Shown here: in pieces, positions 1-8,371 of the stretch
How positions within the stretch are numbered: position 1 is the first letter of the stretch
How the letters are laid out: every line of letters begins with the position of its first letter
Assembly (NCBI GenBank): GCA_035556735.1
Contig: DATMFF010000006.1
Coordinates: 558,001 to 622,000, forward strand
Direction of reading: 5' to 3'
Length of the DNA stretch: 64,000 nucleotides
Origin: CANJBX01 sp035556735
Lineage (GTDB): Bacteria > Pseudomonadota > Alphaproteobacteria > Rhizobiales > Xanthobacteraceae
Position numbers and translations under genes: made by a program
Notes under the pieces: model-generated
What the model was told of the DNA's origin: nothing
Databases searched by the model: none
What the model saw: the letters and a program-made list of their open reading frames with translations, nothing else

Positions 1-2416
1 CGCCATCGTCGAACACGGGCGTGCACACTGTGATGTCGGGCAGGTGCGTGCCGCCGTTGTAGGGCGCATTGATCGCGTAGACGTCGCCAGGCGCGACGCG
101 ACCTGCGTTCTCGCGGATGATGGTCTCGACCGCCCGGTCCATGGAGCCGAGATGCACCGGCATGTGCGGTGCGTTGGCGACGAGCGAGCCGTCGGCGGCG
201 AACACCGCACAGGAGAAGTCGAGCCTCTCCTTGATGTTCACCGAATAGGCGGTGTTCTGCAGCGACACGCCCATCTGCTCGGCGATCGACATGAAAAGGT
301 TGTTGAAGATCTCCAGCATCACCGGATCGGCTTGCGTGCCGATCGCGTGGCCGCGCGCCGGCGGCCTCGCGCGCTGCATCACGAGGTGGTTGCGCTCGCT
401 GATCTCGGCGCGCCACCCGTCCTCCACGACGACGGTCTGGTGCGGCTCGATGATAATCGCCGGTCCTTCCACCCGGTGACCGGGCGCGAGTTGGTCGCGC
501 GTGAAGACGCGTGCCTCGTGCCACGCGCCGTTCGAGAAGAAGCGGGAACGCTGCGCAGGCTCGGGCAGGGCCCCTGTTGCCCGCGGCAGGGGCGGTTCAC
601 TGAAGGCCGCACCGCCGCCCACGGCTTCGACCGACACGGCCTCGACGGTCAGCACCTTGCCCGGGTCGATGAAGCCGAAGCGGGCCTTGTGCGCGGCCTC
701 GAACGCGGACTTCATGTCGGCGAGCGTGCCGAGCGGCACAGTCAGCGCGGTGTCGGTGCCGGCATAACGGATGTGCGCGCGCGGATGCACGGCGACGTCG
801 GCTGCGGCAACGCCCTGGCCGGCCACTTCCGCGCGGGCCTCCTCGCCGAGCCGTGCCGCCGTTTCGTTGAGCGCCGCGAGGGCGGGCGCGCCGAACGGCT
901 CCTCGAGCGCCTGCTGCCGCGTGGCACGGATGTCCGCGAGCCCCATCCCATATGCCGACAGCAGCGACGAGTAGGGATGGATCAGCACGTTCGTCATGCC
1001 GAGCGCGTCCGCCACCAGGCAGGCGTGCTGGCCGCCCGCACCCCCGAAGCAGTTGAGGGCGTAGCCGGTGACATCGTAGCCGCGCTGCACCGAGATCTTC
1101 TTGATCGCGTTCGCCATGTTCTCGACGGCAATCTTGATGAAACCGTCGGCGATCTCCTCGGGGCTGCGGCCGTCGTCCACCTCGCGCGCCAGCGCTTCGA
1201 AAGCCGTGCGCACGCTCGCCGTGTCCAGCGGCTCGCGCTGCGTCGGCCCGAAGATCTTCGGGAAGAACCCGGGCAGTAGCTTGCCGACCATGACATTGGC
1301 GTCGGTTACCGCGAGCGGGCCGCCACGGCGATAGCATTTGGGTCCCGGATTGGCCCCGGCACTGTCCGGCCCGACGCGGAAGCGCGCGCCGTCGAAGTGC
1401 AGGATCGAGCCGCCACCGGCGGCCACGGTGTGGATCAGCATCATCGGCGCACGCATGCGCACGCCGGCGACTTCGGTTTCGAACGCGCGCTCGTATTCGC
1501 CGTCGAAATGCGACACGTCGGTGGACGTGCCGCCCATGTCGAACCCGATCAGGCGATCGAAGCCTGCGGCACGCCCGGTCTGCGCCATGCCGACCACGCC
1601 GCCGGCCGGTCCGGACAGGATCGCGTTCTTGCCCTGGAACAGCTCTGCGGCGGTGAGGCCGCCGGAGGACATCATGAACATCAGGCGGGGATCGGTCGCT
1701 TGTCCCGCACCGTCCGTCACCAGTTCGTGCGCCACCTGGGCCACGTACCTGCGCAGGATCGGCGAGAGGTAGGCATCCACGACCGTGGTGTCGCCGCGTC
1801 CCACCAGCTTGATCAGCGCCGACACCTCGTGGCTGACGGACACCTGTGCGAAGCCCATCTCGCGTGCGAGCGCCGCCACACGCCGCTCGTGCTCGGGATG
1901 GCGATAGGCATGCATGAGCACGATAGCGATGGCGTCGATCCCGGCGCGCTTTGCCTGCGCGAGGTCGCGGCGCACCGCCTCGAGATTCGGCGCGCGTTCC
2001 ACCGTGCCGTCGGCGCGCACGCGCTCGTCGACCTCGATCACCTGCTCGAAGAGCATCTCGGGCTTGACGATGTGGCGCGCGAAGATCCTTGGCCGCGCCT
2101 GGTAGCCGATCTTGAGCGCGTCGCGGAATCCGCGCGTCGTCACCAACAGCGTGCGCGCGCCCTTGCGCTCGAGCAGCGCGTTGGTGGCGACGGTGGTGCC
2201 CATCTTGATCGCAGCGATCGCGCCCGCCGGAATCGGGTGCCCGCGCGCGAGGCCGAGCAGGTCGCGGATGCCCTGCACGGCGGCGTCGCCATAGGCGTCG
2301 GGGTTCTCGGACAGCAGCTTGCGCGTGACCAGCGTGCCGTCAGGGCGGCGGCCGATCACATCCGTGAACGTGCCGCCGCGATCGATCCAGAAGTCCCAGG
2401 TGCCCGCCGTGCTCAT
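1..2416 (-). CDS. 5-oxoprolinase / hydantoinase-type protein (HyuA-HyuB fusion), C-terminus off the window
   Basis: ATP-dependent opening of 5-oxo-L-proline or a related cyclic amide; cytosolic. About 805 residues are visible and the reading frame stays open to base 1. The N-terminal hydantoinase A part shows the acetate-kinase-like phosphate motif DRGGTFTDV at residues 12-20, then GTTVATNALLER, GFDMGGTSTDV and HTVAAGGGS. From about residue 690 a hydantoinase B part begins (DPVMLEIFNNLF, then MGVSLQNTAYS and NIKERLDFSCA). An A and B fusion of this kind is the arrangement of 5-oxoprolinases (usually about 1,200-1,300 residues), so roughly a third is missing. The ATG at 2414-2416 is the first start giving the conserved N-terminus. 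The gene points away from rnpB. The exact substrate (5-oxoproline or N-methylhydantoin) cannot be told from sequence. Confidence 0.9.
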   Translation of the reverse strand, partial: MSTAGTWDFWIDRGGTFTDVIGRRPDGTLVTRKLLSENPDAYGDAAVQGIRDLLGLARGHPIPAGAIAAIKMGTTVATNALLERKGARTLLVTTRGFRDALKIGYQARPRIFARHIVKPEMLFEQVIEVDERVRADGTVERAPNLEAVRRDLAQAKRAGIDAIAIVLMHAYRHPEHERRVAALAREMGFAQVSVSHEVSALIKLVGRGDTTVVDAYLSPILRRYVAQVAHELVTDGAGQATDPRLMFMMSSGGLTAAELFQGKNAILSGPAGGVVGMAQTGRAAGFDRLIGFDMGGTSTDVSHFDGEYERAFETEVAGVRMRAPMMLIHTVAAGGGSILHFDGARFRVGPDSAGANPGPKCYRRGGPLAVTDANVMVGKLLPGFFPKIFGPTQREPLDTASVRTAFEALAREVDDGRSPEEIADGFIKIAVENMANAIKKISVQRGYDVTGYALNCFGGAGGQHACLVADALGMTNVLIHPYSSLLSAYGMGLADIRATRQQALEEPFGAPALAALNETAARLGEEARAEVAGQGVAAADVAVHPRAHIRYAGTDTALTVPLGTLADMKSAFEAAHKARFGFIDPGKVLTVEAVSVEAVGGGAAFSEPPLPRATGALPEPAQRSRFFSNGAWHEARVFTRDQLAPGHRVEGPAIIIEPHQTVVVEDGWRAEISERNHLVMQRARPPARGHAIGTQADPVMLEIFNNLFMSIAEQMGVSLQNTAYSVNIKERLDFSCAVFAADGSLVANAPHMPVHLGSMDRAVETIIRENAGRVAPGDVYAINAPYNGGTHLPDITVCTPVFDDG

Positions 2417-2480
2417 GGAGGGACTTAAACGCGATCGCGGCAAAAACCGGAAGGCCATGTTCGAGCGACCGAAAATTGGC

Positions 2481-2511
2481 GAGGGCCCGGCGGGATTGCC
2501 GCCGAGCCCTC
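2481..2511 (-). terminator. Rho-independent terminator of rnpB
   Basis: Reading the minus strand, GAGGGC-U-CGGCGG pairs with CCGCCG-G-GCCCTC around a five-base loop, giving a 13-bp stem with one U-G pair. A short A/T stretch containing TTTT follows downstream (around 2473-2478). It sits immediately beyond the 3' end of the RNase P RNA. Confidence 0.75.
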
Positions 2512-2513
2512 CA

Positions 2514-2928
2514 ATTCATCAGACGGTCTGTAAGCCGGGTTCTGTATGGCGCGGGTCTCCCCGCGCGTGACGACCATTCCTCTGCGACGCCGGTTACCCG
2601 GCGCGTCGAGCAACCTACCCGGACGGCGAGACCAGGACATCGGTCCCGATCCGCTTGCGCGGACCGTAGCCGTCCCTATTCGGTTTTGCTCCGGGTGGGG
2701 TTTGCCGTGCCGCCCCCGTTGCCGGAGGCGCGGTGCGCTCTTACCGCACCTTTTCACCCTTACCGCGACGATACGCAACGCTGCCGCGGCGGTTCGTTCT
2801 CTGTGGCACTGTCCCTGGGGTCACCCCCGCCGGACGTTATCCGGCACCCTATGTCCGTGGAGCCCGGACTTTCCTCCCGCACCGCCTTTCGGCGTTGGTG
2901 CGAGCGGCCGTCCGACCGACTGACGTCC
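2514..2928 (-). ncRNA. rnpB: RNase P RNA (bacterial class A)
   Basis: Catalytic RNA that, with the RnpA protein, removes 5' leaders from tRNA precursors. On the minus strand the conserved 5' core GAGGAAAGTCCGGGCTCC occurs near 2864-2882, the internal AGGGTGAAAAGGTGCGGTAAGAGCGC region is present around 2735-2760 (quoted in part), and the 3' core ACAGAACCCGGCTTACAG lies near 2525-2545. The overall length of about 415 nt fits alphaproteobacterial class A RNAs. A promoter lies directly upstream and a terminator hairpin directly downstream. The ends are set from these signals and may be off by several bases. Frames open through this stretch on both strands are not genes. Confidence 0.95.
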
Positions 2929-2930
2929 TA

Positions 2931-2959
2931 GGGATGGGGTGTCGGACGGTTGGGGTCAA
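2931..2959 (-). promoter_or_regulatory. Predicted sigma-70-type promoter of rnpB
   Basis: On the minus strand TTGACC (2959-2954) and CATCCC (2936-2931) are separated by 17 bases, and RNA would start about where the RNase P RNA begins (near 2925-2928). The match is seen directly; activity is inferred. Confidence 0.55.
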
Positions 2960-2978
2960 GGGCGCGCGACCGCCGAGG

Positions 2979-3737
2979 TTAATCAAGCGCATGGCGCCCG
3001 ACGAGCAGCCGCTTGAGCGTCTCGACGGTCGAGTGGTCAGCGATGCCGTCCACGCGGTCGGAGCGGAAATGACGCTGGAATGCCGTCACGGCATCCTTCG
3101 TCGCCACATCGAACCGCCCATTGACGGCGACCTCGTAGCCGAGGTCGCGCAGCCAGCTCTGGAGCTTGCGGACGATCTCGCTGCGATCGCCGGGATCGAG
3201 CTCGGGGCCGGGGACAATCTTCGTTGGCTCGACCCACAGGCCGATGCCGGCGGCGTTGAGCTTGCGCCATGGAAATTTCTCGCCCGGATCCTGCTTGCGG
3301 GCGGGCGCGACGTCAGAGTGGGCGAGCACGCGGTCGACTGGAACCCGCCGCCGCGCCATCACGTCGCGGCAGAGCGCGATCACCGCATCGACCTGCACAG
3401 CCGGGAAATCCGGATAGCCGAAATCGTGACCGGGATTGACGATCTCGATGCCGACCGAATGCGAGTTGATGTCACTGACGCCTTGCCAGGATGAAACGCC
3501 TGCGTGCCACGCGCGGCGCTCTTCCGGCACGAGCTGCGAGATCGCGCCATCCTCGGCGACGAAGTAGTGGCACGAGACTTTCGCCGCCGGGTCGCACAGT
3601 CGCGCGAGCGCGTCGTCGGCCCCCGCCATGCCGGTGTAGTGCAGGATGATCATGTCAATCGCCGCCTGGCGCTCGTCGTGATTGGGCGAGGGCGCAACGC
3701 GGGCAACGAGCTTGGAATCGGGCGAGAAAGTCGTCAT
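2979..3737 (-). CDS. N-acetylmuramoyl-L-alanine amidase with peptidoglycan-binding domain
   Basis: Cleaves the amide bond between N-acetylmuramic acid and L-alanine of peptidoglycan or anhydro-muropeptides. 252 residues: an Amidase_2 zinc domain (about 15-160) with ligands H33 (in ILHYTGM), H140 (in LAHSDVAP) and D150 (in KQDPGEKF), then a PG_binding_1 repeat (about 180-245, ending in the EVAVNGRFD...AVTAFQRHFR pattern). This is the AmpD/AmiD family. The ATG at 3735-3737 is preferred; an upstream in-frame codon would add 18 residues with no family resemblance. No signal peptide or lipobox is visible, so the protein may be a cytosolic recycling enzyme of AmpD type rather than an exported AmiD; the binding domain argues the other way. 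Confidence 0.88.
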   Translation of the reverse strand: MTTFSPDSKLVARVAPSPNHDERQAAIDMIILHYTGMAGADDALARLCDPAAKVSCHYFVAEDGAISQLVPEERRAWHAGVSSWQGVSDINSHSVGIEIVNPGHDFGYPDFPAVQVDAVIALCRDVMARRRVPVDRVLAHSDVAPARKQDPGEKFPWRKLNAAGIGLWVEPTKIVPGPELDPGDRSEIVRKLQSWLRDLGYEVAVNGRFDVATKDAVTAFQRHFRSDRVDGIADHSTVETLKRLLVGRHALD

Positions 3738-3851
3738 GTGGAAAGCATAACAAGGTTGCGGCGGGCGGGGCGAGCCTTTCGCTGCTTGCATCGAACACCG
3801 GGCCGGATCGCTGTTCGATCCGGCCGGTCCTCGTCGCGGGGCGCGTAGATC

Positions 3852-4403
3852 CTACTGCGCGCGGGCGGGTGGCGCGGGCGCCTGACCTGATGTCGTCGGC
3901 CGCGGCTGGCTGCTTCCTGCCGCAGTGCGCGCGGGCTCGTACGGCTTGAATTCGGGTGCCGAGGCCAGCTGATCCTTGGTCATCGACAGCCGCAATTGAT
4001 CCGCCGCGCCGTCCTTGCCCGGAATGATCTGGAATGCGGGCAGCGAGAACGCGATCTGCTTCGCGCCGATGCCGAGAAATCCGCCGACCCCGACCAGCAC
4101 GGCTTTCACCGTGCCGGCGCGGTCGAAGAGGATGTCTTCCACGGTGCCGATCTTGACGTCATCGGACCCGACGACTTCGGTGCCCTTGAACTTCGACGCC
4201 AGCCATTGATCGGGCGTCTGGGCGGAGATGGTCGTGGAGATGCCGGGTGCGGCAGGGCTCATCGAGCCTTGGCTCTGCACCCCCGTCGCGCGTTCGCTCG
4301 CCAGGCCGCTGGTGCCACCGCCGGACGCCGCGCCCGACTGCGCGAGGGCGGACGATAGCGTCAACGTGCTCGCTGCGGCGATTGCCAGAAGGTTTCTCGT
4401 CAT
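3852..4403 (-). CDS. Secreted PRC-barrel domain protein
   Basis: 183 residues. The first 22 or so (MTRNLLAIAAASTLTLSSAL) form a signal peptide, so the protein is exported. A PRC-barrel domain follows at about residues 70-140, recognisable by WLASKFKGTEVVGSDDVKIG and VEDILFDRAGTVKAVLVGVG, and the tail is Pro/Ala/Gln-rich. PRC barrels are small beta-barrel modules found in RimM, photosynthetic reaction-centre subunit H and many uncharacterised rhizobial periplasmic proteins; the function here is unknown. The ATG at 4401-4403 was chosen because it opens the signal peptide; the frame is open upstream but encodes nothing export-like. It is transcribed divergently from the division cluster. Confidence 0.82.
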   Translation of the reverse strand: MTRNLLAIAAASTLTLSSALAQSGAASGGGTSGLASERATGVQSQGSMSPAAPGISTTISAQTPDQWLASKFKGTEVVGSDDVKIGTVEDILFDRAGTVKAVLVGVGGFLGIGAKQIAFSLPAFQIIPGKDGAADQLRLSMTKDQLASAPEFKPYEPARTAAGSSQPRPTTSGQAPAPPARAQ

Positions 4404-4542
4404 CCCGGCCTCCGATGTTGGATGAGGATGCCGCAACAACGGGGGCGGGCACGGGCGGGTTCCTACCTGCGTCCTCAACGAATTCTTAAGGCTACTTCCG
4501 GTTAATGGACCGGCTGCGTCCGCGTCCGGCAACGGCGCGCAC

Positions 4543-4557
4543 GATTCGTCCGGATTC
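4543..4557. promoter_or_regulatory. Pair of GANTC methylation sites upstream of the mra promoter
   Basis: GATTC occurs at 4543-4547 and again at 4553-4557, exactly ten bases apart, about 20 bases upstream of the predicted -35 box of the mraZ operon. GANTC is the target of the alphaproteobacterial methyltransferase CcrM, and methylation at such sites modulates GcrA-dependent promoters of cell-cycle genes in Caulobacter. A regulatory role here is inference. Confidence 0.3.
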
Positions 4558-4577
4558 TGCGCGAAACGCCATTCCCG

Positions 4578-4606
4578 TTGACGCCCATAGCAACCCATGC
4601 TATCCC
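4578..4606 (+). promoter_or_regulatory. Predicted promoter of the mraZ-ftsZ cluster
   Basis: TTGACG (4578-4583), a 17-base spacer, then TATCCC (4601-4606), leaving a leader of about 65 bases before mraZ. It is the only good sigma-70-like pair seen in the gap. GTGG-type steps in the leader (4645-4673) recall MraZ operator repeats but are not regularly spaced. Confidence 0.5.
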
Positions 4607-4678
4607 ACAATCGCCCACGAACAAATCGCACTCCAATCAACGGAGTGGGGGCGTGTAACCGGGTGGCGTGGAGTGCGG

Positions 4679-5149
4679 ATGAACCGCTTCGTGTCGAACA
4701 CGACGTTGCGGCTCGATTCCAAGGGGCGCGTCTCGATCCCGGCTGCGTTCCGCGCGGTTCTCGCGCGCGACGGCTTCGAAGGCCTCTACTGCTATCCCAC
4801 GCTGGACCAGACCGCGGTCGATGCGGGCGGCAATGCGCTGCTCGCGGAGATCGAAAGGATGATCGAACGTTTCCCGCCCTACACGCAGGAGCGGGAGCAG
4901 TTCTTGGTCGCGCTGTACGGCACGAGCGAAACGCTCAAGCTGGATGGCGAGGGCAGGGTGGTCTTGAGCGACGAACTGAAGAAGCACGCTGGGATTTCCG
5001 ACGCCGTGACCTTCGTCGGGCTCGGACACAAGTTTCAGATTTGGGAACCGCAGCGTTTTCGCGCGCATTTAGCGACGGCCACCGCAACGGTGCGCGCTGC
5101 GCGCGGGTCCCAGACGGCGGGGCAGAATCCCCTAGGGGCACGGGAATGA
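4679..5149 (+). CDS. mraZ: MraZ, transcriptional regulator of the division/cell-wall cluster
   Basis: First gene of the dcw cluster; in E. coli MraZ is a DNA-binding ring protein that represses its own operon. 156 residues (family about 150) with two SpoVT/AbrB-like folds: the first around MNRFVSNTTLRLDSKGRVSI, the second around ETLKLDGEGRVVLSDELK, each with the signature G-R-V. The ATG at 4679 gives the canonical N-terminus; the frame is open further upstream but without similarity. Its stop codon overlaps the rsmH start (ATGA at 5146-5149), implying translational coupling. The final 25 residues (after RAHLATAT) are divergent, as is usual for the family. Confidence 0.96.
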   Translation: MNRFVSNTTLRLDSKGRVSIPAAFRAVLARDGFEGLYCYPTLDQTAVDAGGNALLAEIERMIERFPPYTQEREQFLVALYGTSETLKLDGEGRVVLSDELKKHAGISDAVTFVGLGHKFQIWEPQRFRAHLATATATVRAARGSQTAGQNPLGARE

Positions 5150-6177
5150 TGACGGACCGCGGCTCCGGGCGACCGGAAGCCGATGGCGGACTGGTTCGTC
5201 ACATTCCCGTGCTCATCAATCCCGTCCTCGACTGTCTCGACGTTCGCGATGGCTCTCTGATCATCGACGGGACGTTTGGCGCAGGTGGATACACGCGTGC
5301 CATCCTCGCGAAAGCGAACTGCCGCGTGATCGCGATTGATCGCGATCCGTCGGCGATCACGCGCGGCTGGGACCTGGTCGAAGCCGCGCAAGGCCGCCTG
5401 ACTCTCGTCGAGGATACATTCTCCGCGCTCGAGGACGCCGCCGGCGGCGAGCACGCCGATGGTGTCGTGCTCGATCTCGGCGTCTCCTCCATGCAACTCG
5501 ACGAGCCGGAGCGCGGATTTTCGTTTCGCCACGAAGGGCCGCTCGACATGCGCATGAGCGGCGAAGGCCCGAGCGCCGCCGATGTCGTCGCGCGCGCGTC
5601 CGAGCGCGATCTGGCCAACGTCATCTATCTCCTGGGCGAGGAGCGTCACTCGCGCGCCGTGGCGCGGGCCATCGTGAAGGCGCGCGAGACGCAGCCGATC
5701 GCGACCACGAGGGTGCTCGCCGAAATCGTGTCGCGGGTGGTGCGCGGCAAGCCTGGCGAGATTCATCCTGCGACGCGCACGTTCCAGGCCTTGCGGCTGT
5801 TCGTCAACGACGAGCTCGGCGAGCTGGTGCGCGCCCTCGCTGCCGCCGAGCGCGTGCTCAAGCCGGGCGGCCGGCTGGTGGTCGTCTCGTTCCATTCGCT
5901 CGAAGACCGGATCGTCAAGACTTTCCTCGCCGAGCGGAGCGGTGCCCGCGCCGGCTCGCGGCATCTTCCGATGAGCGAGGGGGCGCCCGCGACCTTCCGC
6001 GTGCTGACCAAGCGGCCAATCACCGCTTCCGAGCAGGAGGTCACCGGCAATCCGCGCTCGCGCTCGGCCAAGCTGCGCGCGGCGGAGCGCACCGATGCCG
6101 TGCCCGGCTCCGCCGCGCTGCCGGAGCTGCCGAGCCTGCCCTCGCTCGACGAGATCCTGCGGGGAGGGCGGCGATGA
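5146..6177 (+). CDS. rsmH: 16S rRNA (cytosine(1402)-N(4))-methyltransferase RsmH
   Basis: SAM-dependent N4-methylation of C1402 in the decoding centre of 16S rRNA (formerly MraW). 343 residues. The SAM-binding loop D41-GTFGAGGY is near the N-terminus after the conserved RHIPVL box; DLGVSSMQLD, RGFSFRHEGPLDMRM and SFHSLEDRIVK follow in family order. Start ATG 5146 overlaps the mraZ stop; a second ATG follows immediately at 5149, so the protein may begin M or MM. Its stop in turn overlaps the ftsL start (ATGA at 6174-6177). Confidence 0.97.
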   Translation: MMTDRGSGRPEADGGLVRHIPVLINPVLDCLDVRDGSLIIDGTFGAGGYTRAILAKANCRVIAIDRDPSAITRGWDLVEAAQGRLTLVEDTFSALEDAAGGEHADGVVLDLGVSSMQLDEPERGFSFRHEGPLDMRMSGEGPSAADVVARASERDLANVIYLLGEERHSRAVARAIVKARETQPIATTRVLAEIVSRVVRGKPGEIHPATRTFQALRLFVNDELGELVRALAAAERVLKPGGRLVVVSFHSLEDRIVKTFLAERSGARAGSRHLPMSEGAPATFRVLTKRPITASEQEVTGNPRSRSAKLRAAERTDAVPGSAALPELPSLPSLDEILRGGRR

Positions 6178-6551
6178 TCCGTCTCTTTCACGTGGTGGTC
6201 GTGTGCGCCTTCGTCGCGGCGGCGATCTATGTCTACAAGATCAAGTTCGACTCGACGGTGCAGGCCGAGCGCGTGGCGGTCGTGCGCGCCGAGATCAAGC
6301 GTGAACGCGACGCCATCGCCAGCCTGCGCGCCGAATGGGCCAAGCTCGACAGCCCTGCGCGGATTCAGGCGTTGGCCCGCCGGCATCTGGCGCTCAAGCA
6401 GCTCGACGCGACGCAGTATGATGCACTCGACAAGCTGCCCGAGCGGCCGACGCCTCTCGTGCCGCCGGACAGCAGCGATCCGATCGCCCTGATCATCGAG
6501 AACGCCGACAGTGAGGTTCCGACCGGCAGCGTGGGGAGCGCGGCGCAATGA
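6174..6551 (+). CDS. ftsL: Cell division protein FtsL
   Basis: Small bitopic membrane protein that joins FtsB and FtsQ and activates FtsWI. 125 residues: a membrane segment at about 3-21 (LFHVVVVCAFVAAAIYVYK), then a periplasmic coiled-coil stretch (about 28-65, ERVAVVRAEIKRERDAIASL) followed by an acidic, Pro-rich tail. Sequence conservation in this family is low; identity rests on size, topology and position between rsmH and ftsI. Both junctions are four-base ATGA overlaps. Confidence 0.9.
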   Translation: MIRLFHVVVVCAFVAAAIYVYKIKFDSTVQAERVAVVRAEIKRERDAIASLRAEWAKLDSPARIQALARRHLALKQLDATQYDALDKLPERPTPLVPPDSSDPIALIIENADSEVPTGSVGSAAQ

Positions 6552-8335
6552 GCACCGATGCGCGCGTCCCTCCGGGAGCGGGCGAGCAGGTCGCGCAGAC
6601 GCGCGGTCCGCGCGCGGTCACGCAGCCCTGGCACCGGCGCCTCGCGCAGGCGATGCTGTACGGCAGCAACGTCGACCGTAACCGCAAGGCCAAGGCGCGG
6701 CTCGGCCTCGCCATCGCCGCGTTCTCACTCGTCTATCTCATCATCGCCGGGCGGCTGGTGCTCTATGCCGTCGCGCCCGACCCGCATGTTGCGCGGCGCG
6801 GAAGCTCGGGCGACGCGGTGGCGACGTCGCGTCCCGACATTCTCGATCGTCGCGGCGAGATCCTTGCGACGGACGTGATGATGCCGTCGCTGTTTGCCGA
6901 ACCGCGCCGCATCATCGACGCGGACGAAGCGAGCGAGTTGCTCACCGCGGTATTTCCGGATCTCGACCATACCGACCTGCGCGAGCGCCTGGCCTCGCGC
7001 CGCGGCTTCGCCTGGCTCAAACGCGAGATCTCGGCGAAGCAGCAGCAGGAGGTGCACAGCCTCGGCATTCCGGGCGTCGGCTTCCTCACCGAGAACAAGC
7101 GCGTCTATCCGAACGGCAACGAAGTTTCCCACGTCATCGGTCACGTCAACATCGACAACCAGGGAATCGCGGGCATCGAGAAATGGCTCGACGCGCGCGG
7201 CCTCGCCGATCTGCATCGCGCCGGTCTCGCGAGCGACCGAAACCAGAAACCGGTTGCGCTCGCGCTCGATCTGCGTGTTCAGCACGCGCTGCGCGACGAA
7301 CTGCTGGTCGCGCGCCAGAAGTTCAAGGCCGAGGCTGCTGCCGGCGTCGTCCTCGACGTGCGGACCGGCGAGATCATCGCGATGGTGTCCGTGCCGGACT
7401 ACGATCCGAACAGTCCGCGCGAGGCGCTTGATCCCAAACGCATCAACCGCCTGACCACCGGCGTCTACGAGATGGGATCGACCTTCAAGGCGCTCACCAT
7501 CGCCATGGGGCTCGATTCCGGCAAGATGAACCTGTCGACTACGTTCGATGCGCGCATGCCGCTGCGCTACGGGCGCTTCAACATCCACGATTACCACGCG
7601 CAGAACCGCGTGCTCTCCGTTCCGGAGATCTTCACCTATTCCTCGAACATAGGCGCGGCGCGGGTTGCGTTGCGCGTCGGCGTCGATGAGCACAAGGCAT
7701 TCCTGCGCAAGCTCGGCCAGCTCGACCGCATGCGCACCGAACTGCCCGAGAGCGCCGAGCCGATCGTGCCCAAGCGCTGGGGCGAGCTCAACACGATCAC
7801 CATTGCATTCGGCCATGGCCTGTCGGTCGCGCCGCTGCAGTCGATCATGGGCATCGCCGCGCTCGTGAACGGCGGCTATCTGATCACGCCGACATTCCTC
7901 AAGCGCAGCCCGGAGGAGGCGCGCGCCATCGCCAAGCAGGTGATCAAGCCGGAGACCAGCCGGCAGATGCGCTATCTCATGCGCCTGAATGCGGAGAAGG
8001 GCAGCGCCACCAAGGCGGACGTGAAAGGCTACTACGTCGGGGGTAAGACCGGGACCGCCGAGAAGGTGATCAACGGCCGCTATTCCAAGACCAGGTTGCT
8101 TACCGACTTCATGGCTGTGCTGCCGTCCGACGATCCCCGCTATCTCGTCATGATCATGTTCGACGAACCGCAGGGGATTCCCGAAACCCACGGCTATGCC
8201 ACGGCCGGGTGGAATGCCGCCCCGACCGCAGCCAAGGTGATTGCCCGGATGGGGCCGCTGCTCGGCCTCGTGCCGCGATTCGACCTCCCTCCGGCGGAGC
8301 GACAAATCATGGCGTCGATCAAGCCGACGCGCTAA
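6548..8335 (+). CDS. ftsI: Peptidoglycan D,D-transpeptidase FtsI (PBP3)
   Basis: Septal class B penicillin-binding protein that crosslinks new wall made by FtsW. 595 residues. A cytoplasmic tail of about 55 residues, one membrane segment (about 58-77), a pedestal domain starting near RPDILDRRGEILATD, then the transpeptidase domain with the three active-site motifs S311-TFK, S365-SN and K500-TGT. All catalytic residues are present. The start overlaps the ftsL stop (ATGA at 6548-6551). It is followed after 36 bases by murE. Confidence 0.97.
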   Translation: MSTDARVPPGAGEQVAQTRGPRAVTQPWHRRLAQAMLYGSNVDRNRKAKARLGLAIAAFSLVYLIIAGRLVLYAVAPDPHVARRGSSGDAVATSRPDILDRRGEILATDVMMPSLFAEPRRIIDADEASELLTAVFPDLDHTDLRERLASRRGFAWLKREISAKQQQEVHSLGIPGVGFLTENKRVYPNGNEVSHVIGHVNIDNQGIAGIEKWLDARGLADLHRAGLASDRNQKPVALALDLRVQHALRDELLVARQKFKAEAAAGVVLDVRTGEIIAMVSVPDYDPNSPREALDPKRINRLTTGVYEMGSTFKALTIAMGLDSGKMNLSTTFDARMPLRYGRFNIHDYHAQNRVLSVPEIFTYSSNIGAARVALRVGVDEHKAFLRKLGQLDRMRTELPESAEPIVPKRWGELNTITIAFGHGLSVAPLQSIMGIAALVNGGYLITPTFLKRSPEEARAIAKQVIKPETSRQMRYLMRLNAEKGSATKADVKGYYVGGKTGTAEKVINGRYSKTRLLTDFMAVLPSDDPRYLVMIMFDEPQGIPETHGYATAGWNAAPTAAKVIARMGPLLGLVPRFDLPPAERQIMASIKPTR

Positions 8336-8371
8336 ACGGGGGCACCCTTTCGACCGAGGCGCCCCTCTCCG

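Noticed and set aside
44..1279. 411-codon plus-strand open frame.
   Set aside because: Antisense to the 5-oxoprolinase gene, whose conserved motifs are on the minus strand.
2508..2930. Several open frames on both strands through the rnpB region.
   Set aside because: They translate a structured RNA gene that has its own promoter and terminator.
4486..4505. TTAA (4486-4489) and TTAA (4502-4505) upstream of mraZ as a CtrA box.
   Set aside because: The spacing is 12 bases instead of the required 7, so it is not a proper CtrA site.
4645..4678. GTGG-type repeats before mraZ as an MraZ operator.
   Set aside because: Steps of 18, 5 and 5 bases do not give the regular 10-base pattern of known MraZ sites; only mentioned as possible.
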